Below are positions 35,528-46,687 of a stretch of 64,000 bases of DNA, piece after piece. The position numbers were made by a program, and so were the translations under genes. Positions within the stretch are counted from its first letter, which is position 1. Each line of letters opens with the position of its first letter. The DNA is from Microbacterium ginsengisoli (GTDB lineage: Bacteria > Actinomycetota > Actinomycetes > Actinomycetales > Microbacteriaceae). The notes beneath the pieces are model-generated. The model was given only the letters and a program-made list of their open reading frames with translations. It was not told where the DNA came from and ran no database searches. The DNA lies in NCBI RefSeq assembly GCF_000956535.1, contig NZ_JYIY01000080.1:248001-312000 (forward strand). Reading direction: 5' to 3'.

Positions 35528-36856
35528 TCAGCTCGCGCGCAGCAGGTCGCGGTAGAACTCGATCCCGCGCAGCCAGACCTGCACGCGGATGCGCTCGTCG
35601 GGAGCGTGCAGGCAGTCGCGCTCCGCGCGCGTCAGGTGGAACGGCGTGAACCGGTAGACGTGCTCGCTGATCGCGGTGAAGAACCGCGAGTCGCTCGCCC
35701 CCAACTGCACGTACGGGGTCGCCAGCACGTCGTCACCGAGAGCCGACCGGACGGCGGCCGAGAGACGCTGCCACGGCTCACCGCGCCACGGCGAGACCGG
35801 CGACGGGTTCGACGCGCGGAACACCTCGACCTCGACCCGGTCGTCGCGCACGGCGCGACGCACGTGCCGGGTGACTCCCTCGACCGTGTCGCCCGGGAGA
35901 AGGCGGATGTTGACGACCGCCCTGGCGCGCGTGGCGAGCACGTTCTCGCCCGTCGCCCCGCTCAGCTCGGTGACGACGGCCGTGGTGCGAACCAGCGCGT
36001 TCGTCTCGGGACCGAGGAGTGCCAGCGCCCGGGAGAGCACGGGCCCCGTCCACCCGAGCGAGCGGAACACGGCGGCGAGCGCCGGCGGCGCCGCCTGCGC
36101 GGCCGTGGCGAACATCGCGCGCACGGGCGGGGTGATGCGAGTGCGGAACGGGGTTCGGCGCAGACGATCGATCGCGCGCGCGAGCCGAGCGGTCGCGGGC
36201 ATCCGCGGCGGTGTGGAGGCGTGCCCGCCGGCCTCGGCGACGGTGAGCGTGAGGGTCATGACGCCGCGCTCGGCGACGCCGATCACCGCGGTCGGCCGCG
36301 TCACGCCCGGCAGCACGCCCTCGACGACGGCGCCGCCCTCGTCGAGCACGAGGCCGGGCCGCACGCCGCGTTCGTCGAGCACGGCGACGATCGCGCCGGC
36401 GCCGTCGCCCGCGGTCTCCTCGTTGTGGCCGAAGGCGAGGTAGACGTCGCGCGCGGGCGAGAACCCGTCCGCGAGCAGGGCCTCGACGGCCTCGAGGATC
36501 GCCACCAGCGCGCCCTTGTCGTCGATCGCGCCGCGGGCGCGGATCGTCTCGTCCTCGCCCTCGCCGAACACCGTCGGATCGAAGGGCGGGGTCGTCCACT
36601 CGGCGGGGTCTGCGGGCACGACGTCCTGGTGCGCCATGAGCACGAGCGGGGCGCCGGAGCTGCGTCCGGGCCAGCGGATCAGCAGCGCATGGCCCGCAAC
36701 GAGCTCGACCTCGAGCCGCTCGTGCACGAGCGGGTAGAGCTTCGCGAGCGCCGAGCGGAAGGTCGCGAAGACGCCCCAGTCGACCGCCTCCTCGTCGACC
36801 GACGACACCGTCGGGATGCGCAGCAGCTCGATGAACCTGTCGATCGCGGTGGTCAC
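35528..36856 (-). CDS. M20-family metallopeptidase
   Basis: 442 aa. Zinc-site segments LVLMAHQDVVPADPAEW, AIDDKGALVAILEAV, FGHNEETAGDG and LDEGGAV; dimerisation domain in the middle (GVAERGVMTLTLTVAEAGGHAS). Matches the long carboxypeptidase S-like M20 group. The 78 bp before its stop hold GCCCGGCCGGGC, a possible terminator for the convergent metY. Confidence 0.9.
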   Translation of the reverse strand: MTTAIDRFIELLRIPTVSSVDEEAVDWGVFATFRSALAKLYPLVHERLEVELVAGHALLIRWPGRSSGAPLVLMAHQDVVPADPAEWTTPPFDPTVFGEGEDETIRARGAIDDKGALVAILEAVEALLADGFSPARDVYLAFGHNEETAGDGAGAIVAVLDERGVRPGLVLDEGGAVVEGVLPGVTRPTAVIGVAERGVMTLTLTVAEAGGHASTPPRMPATARLARAIDRLRRTPFRTRITPPVRAMFATAAQAAPPALAAVFRSLGWTGPVLSRALALLGPETNALVRTTAVVTELSGATGENVLATRARAVVNIRLLPGDTVEGVTRHVRRAVRDDRVEVEVFRASNPSPVSPWRGEPWQRLSAAVRSALGDDVLATPYVQLGASDSRFFTAISEHVYRFTPFHLTRAERDCLHAPDERIRVQVWLRGIEFYRDLLRAS

Positions 36857-36862
36857 CCCCCG

Positions 36863-36868
36863 AGCCTA
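36863..36868 (-). promoter_or_regulatory. -10 element, leaderless start for M20 gene
   Basis: TAGGCT on the minus strand, 6 nt before the GTG at 36856. Confidence 0.55.
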
Positions 36869-36897
36869 CGACCGCGCACCGGCAGATGCCGCAGGGC

Positions 36898-36903
36898 TAC
36901 GCT
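36898..36903 (+). promoter_or_regulatory. -10 element, leaderless start for Gfo/Idh gene
   Basis: TACGCT, 6 nt before the ATG at 36910. It lies inside the alternative longer frame starting at 36886 and so favours 36910. Confidence 0.55.
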
Positions 36904-36909
36904 CGACGC

Positions 36910-37893
36910 ATGAGCGGGCTTCGATGGGGCATCCTCGCGACCGGTGGGATCGCGACATCCTTCACCTCCGACCTTCGGCACGCAGGCCTGGACGTCGCGG
37001 CTGTGGGCTCGCGCTCGGCCGAGTCGTCGGCGCGGTTCGCCGACAGGTTCGAGATCCCGCGGGCGCACGGGTCGTATGAGGCGCTGGTCGCAGACCCGGA
37101 CGTCGACATCGTCTATGTCGCGACGCCGCATCCGCTGCACGCCGAGAACGCCCTCGCGGCGATCGCGCACGGCAAGCACGTGCTGGTGGAGAAGGCGTTC
37201 ACCCAGGATGCCGCGCAGGCGGCGGCCGTGCGCGACGCGGCGCGCTCGGCGGGCGTGCTCGCGATGGAAGCCATGTGGACCCGCTACCTGCCGCACATGG
37301 CCTGGGTGCGCGAGCTCGTGCGCGGCGGCCGGCTGGGGGAGGTGCGCACGGTGACGGCCGACCACACGCAGTCGCTGCCGACCGATCCCTCGCACCGCAT
37401 CAACGCGCTCGCGCTCGGCGGGGGCGCCCTGCTCGACCTCGGCATCTACCCGATCTCGTTCGCGTGGGATCTGCTGGGCGCACCGGAATCCCTCGTCGCC
37501 CGCGGACGCCTCGGCGAGACGGGCGCCGACACCGAGGTCGCCACGATCTCGACCCACGCCGGCGGCGCGATCGCGACGACGCTGTCGTCGTCGCGGGCCG
37601 CCGGCCCGAACGTCGCGCACGTCATCGGCACCGCTGCCCGCATCGACATCGACCACGTCTGGTACACGCCGACGACCGCGCGCCTCACCCTCCCCGACGG
37701 AACGGTCGCCGAGACGTGGGAGAACCGCGTCACGGGGCGCGGCATGCAGCACCAGGCACTGGCCGCCGAGCGCATCATCGCGGACGGCGGGCGCGACAGC
37801 GATCTGCTGCCGATCGACGAGACGGTGGCGATCATGGCGGCACTCGATGACATCCGCTCCCAGCTCGGCGTGAGCTACCCCGGGGAGAGCTGA
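36910..37893 (+). CDS. Gfo/Idh/MocA-family oxidoreductase
   Basis: 327 aa. Rossmann motif WGILATGGIATSF, DIVYVATPHPLHAENALAAI, the EKAFT lysine and an EAMWTRYLP segment typical of trans-1,2-dihydrobenzene-1,2-diol dehydrogenase-like members; C-terminal sheet domain. NAD(P)-dependent sugar or diol oxidoreductase; substrate unknown. Overlaps the NYN gene by 1 nt. Confidence 0.9.
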   Translation: MSGLRWGILATGGIATSFTSDLRHAGLDVAAVGSRSAESSARFADRFEIPRAHGSYEALVADPDVDIVYVATPHPLHAENALAAIAHGKHVLVEKAFTQDAAQAAAVRDAARSAGVLAMEAMWTRYLPHMAWVRELVRGGRLGEVRTVTADHTQSLPTDPSHRINALALGGGALLDLGIYPISFAWDLLGAPESLVARGRLGETGADTEVATISTHAGGAIATTLSSSRAAGPNVAHVIGTAARIDIDHVWYTPTTARLTLPDGTVAETWENRVTGRGMQHQALAAERIIADGGRDSDLLPIDETVAIMAALDDIRSQLGVSYPGES

Positions 37894-38753
37894 TGCCCGA
37901 CTCCACGACGCCCCGCGTGGCGGTGTACCTCGACTTCGACAACATCGTCATCAGCTGGTACGACCGGGTGCACGGCCGCGGCTCGTACAGCCGCGACCGC
38001 ACCCGCATCGCCGAGGGTACGGGCGACACCGAGGTCGCCGAACGTCTCGCCGCCGCCACCGTCGACATCGGCGCGATCATCGACTATGCGACGTCCTTCG
38101 GCACGCTGGTTCTCGTGCGCGCCTACGCCGACTGGTCCGCCCCGGTGAACGCCGAGTACCGCTCGCAGCTCGTCGCGCGCGCGGTCGATCTCGTGCAGCT
38201 GTTCCCCGCGGCCGCCTACGGCAAGAACGGCGCCGACATCCGGCTCGCGGTCGACGCCGTCGAGGACATGTTCCGCCTGCCCGACCTCACCCACGTCGTG
38301 ATCGCGGCGGGCGACTCGGACTATGTGCCGCTCGCGCAGCGCTGCAAGCGCCTGGGACGCTTCGTGGTCGGCGTCGGGGTGGCGGGATCGACCGCGAAGT
38401 CTCTGGCCGCCGCGTGCGACCGCTTCGACTCGTACGACTCGCTTCCAGGGGTCGCGGCTCCCGAGCAGAAGAAGGATGCCGCTCCCTCACGCCCGCGCGC
38501 CCGGAAGCGCCAGGTCGACCCGGCCGCCGAGCTGCTCGAACGCGCGCTGCGCCTCGAGAACGACAAGGACCCGTCGCAGTGGCAGCACGCGTCGGCCGTG
38601 AAGGCGCTGCTGCTGCGCCTCGACCCGTCGTTCAGCGAGAAGGCGCTCGGACACCGCAGCTTCAGCGAGTTCGTGTCGGCGCATCCGGAGATCGCGGAGC
38701 TCGACGAGACCGACAATATCGTGCGTATCCGGTTGGTCGACGCGAAGCGCTGA
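37893..38753 (+). CDS. NYN domain (PIN-like) putative RNase with C-terminal LOTUS/OST-HTH domain
   Basis: 286 aa. NYN fold at about 1-180 with the acidic residues of the nuclease site: YLDFDN, NGADIRLAVDAVEDM and VIAAGDSDYVPLAQRCKRLG. A basic, low-complexity linker (KKDAAPSRPRARKRQ) leads to a C-terminal helical domain (about 215-285: DPSQWQHASAVKALLLRLDPSFSEKALGHRSFSEFVSAHP) that matches OST-HTH/LOTUS RNA-binding domains. Coupled to the oxidoreductase by TGATG. Target RNA unknown. Confidence 0.87.
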   Translation: MPDSTTPRVAVYLDFDNIVISWYDRVHGRGSYSRDRTRIAEGTGDTEVAERLAAATVDIGAIIDYATSFGTLVLVRAYADWSAPVNAEYRSQLVARAVDLVQLFPAAAYGKNGADIRLAVDAVEDMFRLPDLTHVVIAAGDSDYVPLAQRCKRLGRFVVGVGVAGSTAKSLAAACDRFDSYDSLPGVAAPEQKKDAAPSRPRARKRQVDPAAELLERALRLENDKDPSQWQHASAVKALLLRLDPSFSEKALGHRSFSEFVSAHPEIAELDETDNIVRIRLVDAKR

Positions 38754-38760
38754 TCCGCCC

Positions 38761-38779
38761 CCGAGCGCCGGCCGCTCGG
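38761..38779. terminator. Hairpin between convergent genes
   Basis: CCGAGCG, 5-nt loop, CGCTCGG: a perfect 7-bp stem just after the NYN stop codon. No U-tract. Confidence 0.5.
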
Positions 38780-38801
38780 CCGATGGGTGCGTCGCCCCCG
38801 T

Positions 38802-39185
38802 TCACCCGCGGCGCGTCGCCCACAGCGCCCAGACCACGAGGACCGGCTGGAAGAGAAGTCGGATGAACCGCTTCGCGTCGGTGTCGAGCCCGAACGCGCT
38901 GCGCTGGTTGGCGAACTGGGCGAGGTTGCCGGGGAACACGGCCACGAAGAAGGCGGCGAGCACCGCGCCCACGAGTCCGCGTCGGCGCCGGGCCGCGAGC
39001 ACGGCGGTGCCGAGGGCGATCTCGACCACGCCCGATGCGAGCACGATCTGATCCTCGTCGAGCGGCGACAGCTCGGCGATCGTCTCGGGCACCTGGGCTC
39101 GGAAGTCCGACCGCAGGAACGTGAGGTGGGAGACGCCGGCGACGACCATCGCGACGCCGAGGAGCCATCGGGCTGCAACGCGCAT
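38802..39185 (-). CDS. DoxX-like small membrane protein
   Basis: 127 aa, four hydrophobic helices (WLLGVAMVVAGVSHLTFLR, VLASGVVEIALGTAVLAA, GAVLAAFFVAVFPGNLAQF, LFQPVLVVWALWA). The layout and PGNLAQ segment fit DoxX/DUF417-like proteins. Function unknown; possibly redox or stress linked. Stands alone. Confidence 0.78.
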   Translation of the reverse strand: MRVAARWLLGVAMVVAGVSHLTFLRSDFRAQVPETIAELSPLDEDQIVLASGVVEIALGTAVLAARRRRGLVGAVLAAFFVAVFPGNLAQFANQRSAFGLDTDAKRFIRLLFQPVLVVWALWATRRG

Positions 39186-39278
39186 GACCCCATTCCACTG
39201 CGGCGAGCGGCCGATGTCGAGGGGTCGATGAGAGAACTCTCATCCAGGGGACGGCGACACGCGGCATCCGGTCTTCAA

Positions 39279-39298
39279 ACCTGAATTGACTTTCAGGT
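39279..39298. promoter_or_regulatory. Inverted repeat upstream of MHS transporter
   Basis: ACCTGAA-TTGACT-TTCAGGT, a perfect 7-bp inverted repeat whose 6-bp centre reads as a -35 hexamer. TAACTT follows but at poor spacing. It sits 54 nt before the transporter start and is a candidate operator. Confidence 0.45.
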
Positions 39299-39351
39299 AA
39301 CTTCGGGCCGCGACATCCGTCGCACCTGCGCCTACAAGGAGGTATCAGCGC

Positions 39352-40719
39352 ATGGCATCTGCCGCATCCCCCGCAGAACCGAAGACCAGCGGTCTACGCA
39401 AGGTCGTCACCGCATCGATGGCGGGCACCGTCGCCGAGTGGTACGAGTTCTTCCTTTACGCCACCGCCGCGACGATCGTGTTCAACGTCGTCATGTTCCC
39501 GCCGTCGAACGACCCGTACGCGGGCATCATCTCCGCCTTCGTGACCTACGCGATCGGCTTCATCGCCCGCCCTCTCGGCGGCATCGTCTTCGGACACTTC
39601 GGCGACAAGTACGGCCGCAAGAAGCTGCTGCAGCTCGCGATCATCCTCGTCGGCGTCACGACGTTCCTGATGGGATGCCTCCCCACCTTCGAGCAGGTCG
39701 GCTACCTCGCTCCCGCGCTGCTGGTGATCCTGCGATTCCTGCAGGGCTTCGCCGTCGGCGGCGAATGGGGCGGCGGCGTGCTGCTCGTCGCCGAGCACTC
39801 CCCCGACCGTCGCCGCGGCTTCTGGGCGTCGTTCCCCCAGGCGGCCGTGCCGATCGGCAATCTGCTCGCCACGATCGTGCTGCTGGTGCTCAGCCGCACG
39901 CTCACGCCCGAGGCGTTCCTCAGCTGGGGCTGGCGCGTCTCGTTCTGGCTGTCGGTCGTGATCGTCGCGATCGGGTACTACGTGCGCACCCGCGTCGACG
40001 ACGCTCCCATCTTCGTGCAGGCGCGTGAGGCGGCAGCGGCCGATGACACGCGGTACGGCGTGTTCGAGGTGCTGCGTCGGTACCCCCGTGGCGTCCTGAC
40101 CGCGATGGGCCTGCGCTTCGCGGAGAACATCATGTACTACCTCGTCGTGACCTTCTCGATCACCTACCTCAAGGTGGCGCTCGGCATGGACACGGCCGAG
40201 ATCCTCACCCTGCTGGTCGTCGCCCACATCGTGCACACGATCGTCATCCCGATCGTGGGAGGACTGTCGGATCGCATCGGCCGCAAGCCCGTCTACGCGA
40301 TCGGCGCCGTGTTCGCGATCGCGTGGGGATTCATCGCGTTCCCGATGTTCGACACGCGCGACCCGTTCGTTATCGTGCTCGCGATCTGCCTCGGTCTCGT
40401 CATCCACTCGTTCATGTACGCCCCGCAGCCCGCGATCATGGCGGAGCTCTTCCCCACGCGCATGCGCTACTCGGGGGTGTCGCTCGGCTACCAGGTCACC
40501 TCGATCGTCGCCGGGTCGCTCGCACCGATCATCGCGACCGCGCTGCTGACGTCGTTCGGCTCGCCCCTGCCGGTGGCGATCTACCTCGGTATCGCCGCGA
40601 TCGTGACGCTCGTGACCGTGCTCACGATGCGCGAGACCCGCGGCACCTCGCTCCACGAGCTCGACCGCATCGACGCTGCACGGCGGGCGGCGGCACCCGC
40701 GGCGGGCGCGCGGGTCTGA
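39352..40719 (+). CDS. MHS-family MFS transporter
   Basis: 455 aa, 12 transmembrane helices. Metabolite:H+ symporter hallmarks: SMAGTVAEWYEFFLYATAA in TM1, GHFGDKYGRKKLL, LRFLQGFAVGGEWGGGVLLVAEHSP and SDRIGRKPVY. Likely imports an organic acid or betaine/proline-type solute; substrate not predictable. AAGGAGG precedes the ATG. Confidence 0.92.
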   Translation: MASAASPAEPKTSGLRKVVTASMAGTVAEWYEFFLYATAATIVFNVVMFPPSNDPYAGIISAFVTYAIGFIARPLGGIVFGHFGDKYGRKKLLQLAIILVGVTTFLMGCLPTFEQVGYLAPALLVILRFLQGFAVGGEWGGGVLLVAEHSPDRRRGFWASFPQAAVPIGNLLATIVLLVLSRTLTPEAFLSWGWRVSFWLSVVIVAIGYYVRTRVDDAPIFVQAREAAAADDTRYGVFEVLRRYPRGVLTAMGLRFAENIMYYLVVTFSITYLKVALGMDTAEILTLLVVAHIVHTIVIPIVGGLSDRIGRKPVYAIGAVFAIAWGFIAFPMFDTRDPFVIVLAICLGLVIHSFMYAPQPAIMAELFPTRMRYSGVSLGYQVTSIVAGSLAPIIATALLTSFGSPLPVAIYLGIAAIVTLVTVLTMRETRGTSLHELDRIDAARRAAAPAAGARV

Positions 40720-40721
40720 GA

Positions 40722-40767
40722 ACGGGGTGAGGGGGCGGATGCCGCGGCATCCGCCCCCTCACCCCGT
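40722..40767. terminator. 46-nt perfect palindrome between convergent genes
   Basis: The 23 nt at 40722-40744 are the exact reverse complement of 40745-40767, with no spacer. The centre is GGATGCCGCGGCATCC. It starts 3 nt after the MHS stop and ends on the last base of the convergent gene's stop codon. It probably acts as a bidirectional terminator hairpin, with a few central bases forming the loop; it has no U-tract. Confidence 0.7.
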
Positions 40768-41555
40768 CACGCGTCTGCCAGCCATCGCCCCGCGCGATCG
40801 ATGAGCGCCGCGAACTCATGGGGAGCGTCGGTCGGGGTGATCGCACGCAGCACCACCTCGTCCAGCGCCTCGCGATAGGCCCTCACCCGCCCCGGCGCAT
40901 CGGCCGAGTCGGGTGCGAGGACGGTGTCGTGGGCGCGGAACCCGAGCCGGGCGAAGTTCTCGGCGTATCCCGGCGCCTGGTCGTACCGGGATGCCTCGTC
41001 GTCGAGCCGGGCTCGGGCGGCCGGCTCGAGCGCCCACCGCACGTAGAGCGCGACGCGCGCGTCGGGCGCGATCTCGTGCAGCGCAGCGGTCTGATCCGCC
41101 GCGGCTCGTGGCGTGAGCCAGTTGAGCAGCACGCCGTCGGAGGCGGTCACGGCGAGCCGCCGCATCCGTGGTCCCAGCGCGCCGACGAGCACGGGCACCC
41201 CGGCTTCGCGCAACTCGCCGATCGCCGCGGCGACCTGCGCGAGCGCACCCTCGCGCAGGCGTCCCGAGCCGATCCCCACCGTGAGGCGGCCGGAGGCACC
41301 GGCGATCTGCGTCGCCCGCTCGGCAAGGCCGCGAGCGGGAACCCGGTCGATGGGCACGACGCCGGTCGCGAGCCCGATGCTGCTCGTGCGCTCGGCGGCG
41401 GCAGCCAGGCCCGCCAGCGCGTCGCCGCCGGGGGTGTCGTTCACCCAGAGGCGCGCGAAGCCGGCGGCTTCCGCGCGCACCGCGATGTCCGCGATGTGCG
41501 CAGCGCCAAGGGCACCTGCGACGCCCAGGGAGAGGTCTCCGTGTCGAGTCGTCAT
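40767..41555 (-). CDS. Luciferase-like (LLM class) flavin-dependent oxidoreductase
   Basis: 262 aa TIM-barrel fragment of the bacterial luciferase superfamily: AEAAGFARLWVNDTPGGDAL, IGLATGVVPIDRVPARGLAERATQI, LTVGIGSGRLREGAL and VLVGALGPRMRRLAVTASDGVLLNWLTP. FMN or F420 dependence cannot be told. The ATG at 41555 starts the conserved part; upstream in-frame sequence is not protein-like. It is shorter than typical LLM proteins (300-350 aa). Confidence 0.85.
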   Translation of the reverse strand: MTTRHGDLSLGVAGALGAAHIADIAVRAEAAGFARLWVNDTPGGDALAGLAAAAERTSSIGLATGVVPIDRVPARGLAERATQIAGASGRLTVGIGSGRLREGALAQVAAAIGELREAGVPVLVGALGPRMRRLAVTASDGVLLNWLTPRAAADQTAALHEIAPDARVALYVRWALEPAARARLDDEASRYDQAPGYAENFARLGFRAHDTVLAPDSADAPGRVRAYREALDEVVLRAITPTDAPHEFAALIDRAGRWLADA

Positions 41556-41639
41556 GGGGGAAGCTTGCCTCACGACGGTCACCGCGCGGGCCGTGCGCCC
41601 GATATCCTGTCGGAAGTCCCATCCCCCCGAAGGAGATCC

Positions 41640-41792
41640 ATGTTCATCGTGGCGCTGCTGCTGTTCCTGCTCGGCATGTTCTGCTTCGGTATCGCGTTCG
41701 CGGTGCCGGGCCTGCAGGCCATCATCTTCTTCGGTGGCATCCTGCTGGTGTCGGCAGCGATCGCACTCCCGATCCACGCCCGCGCCAAGTAG
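41640..41792 (+). CDS. Small two-helix membrane protein
   Basis: 50 aa: MFIVALLLFLLGMFCFGIAF, a short polar turn and a second helix (IIFFGGILLVSAAIALP), ending IHARAK. An excellent ribosome site (AAGGAGAT, 5-6 nt) and a TATCCT -10-like hexamer at about 41603 support it. Similar tiny proteins are seen in related actinobacteria; function unknown. Confidence 0.72.
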   Translation: MFIVALLLFLLGMFCFGIAFAVPGLQAIIFFGGILLVSAAIALPIHARAK

Positions 41793-41812
41793 GCCCAGCG
41801 CGGGTCTTCCGG

Positions 41813-41873
41813 CCGGCTCAGGCGCTCCGCCCGACGCGCCGCCGGCTCGCCCGGCTCAGGCGCTCCGCCCGAC
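41813..41873. repeat. 23-bp direct repeat
   Basis: Identical 23-mers beginning CCGGCTCAGGCGCTCCGCCC occupy 41813-41835 and 41851-41873, 38 bp apart, between the small protein and the DUF3817 stop. Likely replication slippage in non-coding sequence. Confidence 0.75.
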
Positions 41874-42338
41874 TCAGGCCTTTCCGCCGGGCGGGCCGAC
41901 GATCAGCAGCCCCGTGAAGATGACGACGACCGCCACCACGAGCAGAGCCGCAAGAAGTCCGGGGCGACGAAGCATCGCACGCATGAGGCGGTCGTGCCAC
42001 CGCTCGTCGCGCGGGTCGCTCCCCGCGTGCAGCCGCCAGTCCCCCGCGAGCGCGCCGGTGCGGTGCAGCCAGATCTCCGCCGGGATGGTCGCGTAGGGGA
42101 TCACCGCGCTCCCGATCGCCACGACGGCACGCAGCGGATGCCAGCGCTGATTCTTCGCGACGAGAACGGCGGTCGCGCCATACGCCAGGAAGACGAAGCC
42201 GTGCACGCCGCCGGCGACCGTCACCGCGATCGCGACCCCCGTGGTCGCCCGCACGATCAGGGCGGTGATCAGAAGCGTCCAGGTGATCGCCTCGGCGATC
42301 GCGAGCACGCGGAACAGTGCGGACGGGGTGCGGAACAC
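41874..42338 (-). CDS. DUF3817 membrane protein
   Basis: 154 aa. Conserved DUF3817 start FRVLAIAEAITWTLLI, then GGVHGFVFLAYGATAVLVA, RWHPLRAVVAIGSAVIPYATIPAEIW; three helices plus a C-terminal fourth. The GTG at 42338 has GGAGGA 4-6 nt upstream and fits homologues. An ATG at 42380 is also possible: TAGACT lies 5 nt upstream of it and would give a leaderless start. It is downstream of the MarR gene, with operator-like palindromes between. Confidence 0.82.
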   Translation of the reverse strand: MFRTPSALFRVLAIAEAITWTLLITALIVRATTGVAIAVTVAGGVHGFVFLAYGATAVLVAKNQRWHPLRAVVAIGSAVIPYATIPAEIWLHRTGALAGDWRLHAGSDPRDERWHDRLMRAMLRRPGLLAALLVVAVVVIFTGLLIVGPPGGKA

Positions 42339-42381
42339 GGGTCCTCCAGCAGAGATCGGATGCCGCGGCTCCCGCGACATC

Positions 42382-42417
42382 CTTCAGTCTATCTGAAGGG
42401 CTTCAGGAACCCTGAAG
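42382..42417. promoter_or_regulatory. Two tandem CTTCAG-N5-CTGAAG palindromes
   Basis: Perfect half-sites at 42382-42398 and 42401-42417, 19 bp apart. The first covers the TAGACT -10 candidate of the DUF3817 gene; the second covers the stop codon of the MarR gene. Candidate MarR operators. Confidence 0.6.
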
Positions 42418-42831
42418 GATCCCTGCGAACGGCTCCTCGTGCAGCCCCTGCAGCGCGTCCGTCAACGCCGGCAACGCCGCCGCGAAGTCGCGGTCGAGGC
42501 GGGCGAGGCGGGCATCGGCCTCATCGAGGGCCGCGTCGCCCTTCTCCGTGACGCGCAGATCGGACGCCGAGCCGGCATGAGCCGTGCCGTCGGCGACCAT
42601 GCCGTCATCGGCGAGCGCGCGGACGGCAGTGTGGGCGGTCTGCACCGTGATCTGGGAGCGGCGGGCCAGCTCACTGAACGAGATGCCCGGCGTCGCCCGG
42701 ATGTGCGCCAGCAGACCGTACTTCCGCGTGGTGAGACCCAGGTCCTTCAGCGCCGCGCCGAGCTGCCCGTCCCAGATCGACGACATCGTCAACAGGGAGA
42801 TCACCGGGCTGAAGGGGGGGCGTTCAGACAT
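42403..42831 (-). CDS. MarR-family transcriptional regulator
   Basis: 142 aa. Winged HTH at about 45-100 (LLAHIRATPGISFSELARRSQITVQTAHTAVRALADDGMVADGTAHAGSASDLRVTEKG). ATG 42831 is 7 nt after TAGCAT; an ATG three codons upstream overlaps that hexamer. Its stop lies inside one of the palindromes before DUF3817, which it probably controls. Confidence 0.87.
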   Translation of the reverse strand: MSERPPFSPVISLLTMSSIWDGQLGAALKDLGLTTRKYGLLAHIRATPGISFSELARRSQITVQTAHTAVRALADDGMVADGTAHAGSASDLRVTEKGDAALDEADARLARLDRDFAAALPALTDALQGLHEEPFAGILQGS

Positions 42832-42838
42832 GACAGCC

Positions 42839-42844
42839 ATGCTA
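42839..42844 (-). promoter_or_regulatory. -10 element, leaderless start for MarR gene
   Basis: TAGCAT on the minus strand, 7 nt before the ATG at 42831. Confidence 0.45.
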
Positions 42845-42974
42845 GACCGGCCCACGGCCCGTGGCACGGTGCCCCGCGGGCAGACGGAAGTCGCCACTCT
42901 CCCCATGCGCGATCCGTGCACCCATGGAACACTCGGCCTCGTCACCCCCGTCACCACACGCATGAGGAGTCCCG

Positions 42975-43454
42975 ATGTCACCCCGTTATCTCGTCCTCCC
43001 CGCCACCGTCGCCGTGGCGTTCGCCCTCGCCGGCTGCGGACAGGTGTCCGCGCTCGTCCAGCAGGGAGCCGCCGTCGCCAGCCAGGCTGCGGGAGTCGCC
43101 AGCGCCGCCGCATCCGCCGCCGCCGATGCGGGCGTCAACGTCTCCACCAGCGGCTCTCTGCCCTCCGGGTGGCCGAGCGACATCCCCGCACCCGAGGGCA
43201 CGATCACGACCTCGGTCTCCGTCAACGGCGGCTACTCGATCATCGTGCAGACGTCGAGCGAAGCCGCGATCACCAGCGCCGTAGACAAGCTGAAGTCCGC
43301 CGGCTACTCACTCGACGGCGACTTCTCCTCCGACGGCAATCACGTGCAGCACCTCGCCTCATCGCAGTGGAGCGTCGTGATCACGTGGGGGCCGGACCCC
43401 TCGACGAGCGGAGCGTTCGTGGCGAATTACGTGGTCGCGAAGGCGTCATCCTGA
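42975..43454 (+). CDS. Hypothetical lipoprotein
   Basis: 159 aa. Signal peptide with lipobox FALAGCG (lipidated Cys near 21), an Ala-rich helical linker (AAVASQAAGVASAAASAA) and a beta-rich domain with SGWPSDIPAPEGTITTSVSVNGGYSIIVQT. No recognised enzyme fold; similar single-domain lipoproteins occur in Microbacteriaceae. GAGGAG upstream of ATG. Confidence 0.8.
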   Translation: MSPRYLVLPATVAVAFALAGCGQVSALVQQGAAVASQAAGVASAAASAAADAGVNVSTSGSLPSGWPSDIPAPEGTITTSVSVNGGYSIIVQTSSEAAITSAVDKLKSAGYSLDGDFSSDGNHVQHLASSQWSVVITWGPDPSTSGAFVANYVVAKASS

Positions 43455-43466
43455 GTGCCTCCGCCG

Positions 43467-43511
43467 ACGGCGAGGGCCCCACGAGTGTCACACTCGCGGG
43501 GCCCTCGCCGT
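43467..43511. terminator. Strong bidirectional hairpin terminator
   Basis: A 14-bp perfect stem at the base (43467-43480 with 43498-43511), one mismatch, then a further 6 bp and a 3-nt loop. Lies between the lipoprotein stop and the convergent nrdF stop. Confidence 0.75.
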
Positions 43512-43521
43512 TCGGACGGGA

Positions 43522-46668
<3,147 letters not shown>

Positions 46669-46687
<19 letters not shown>

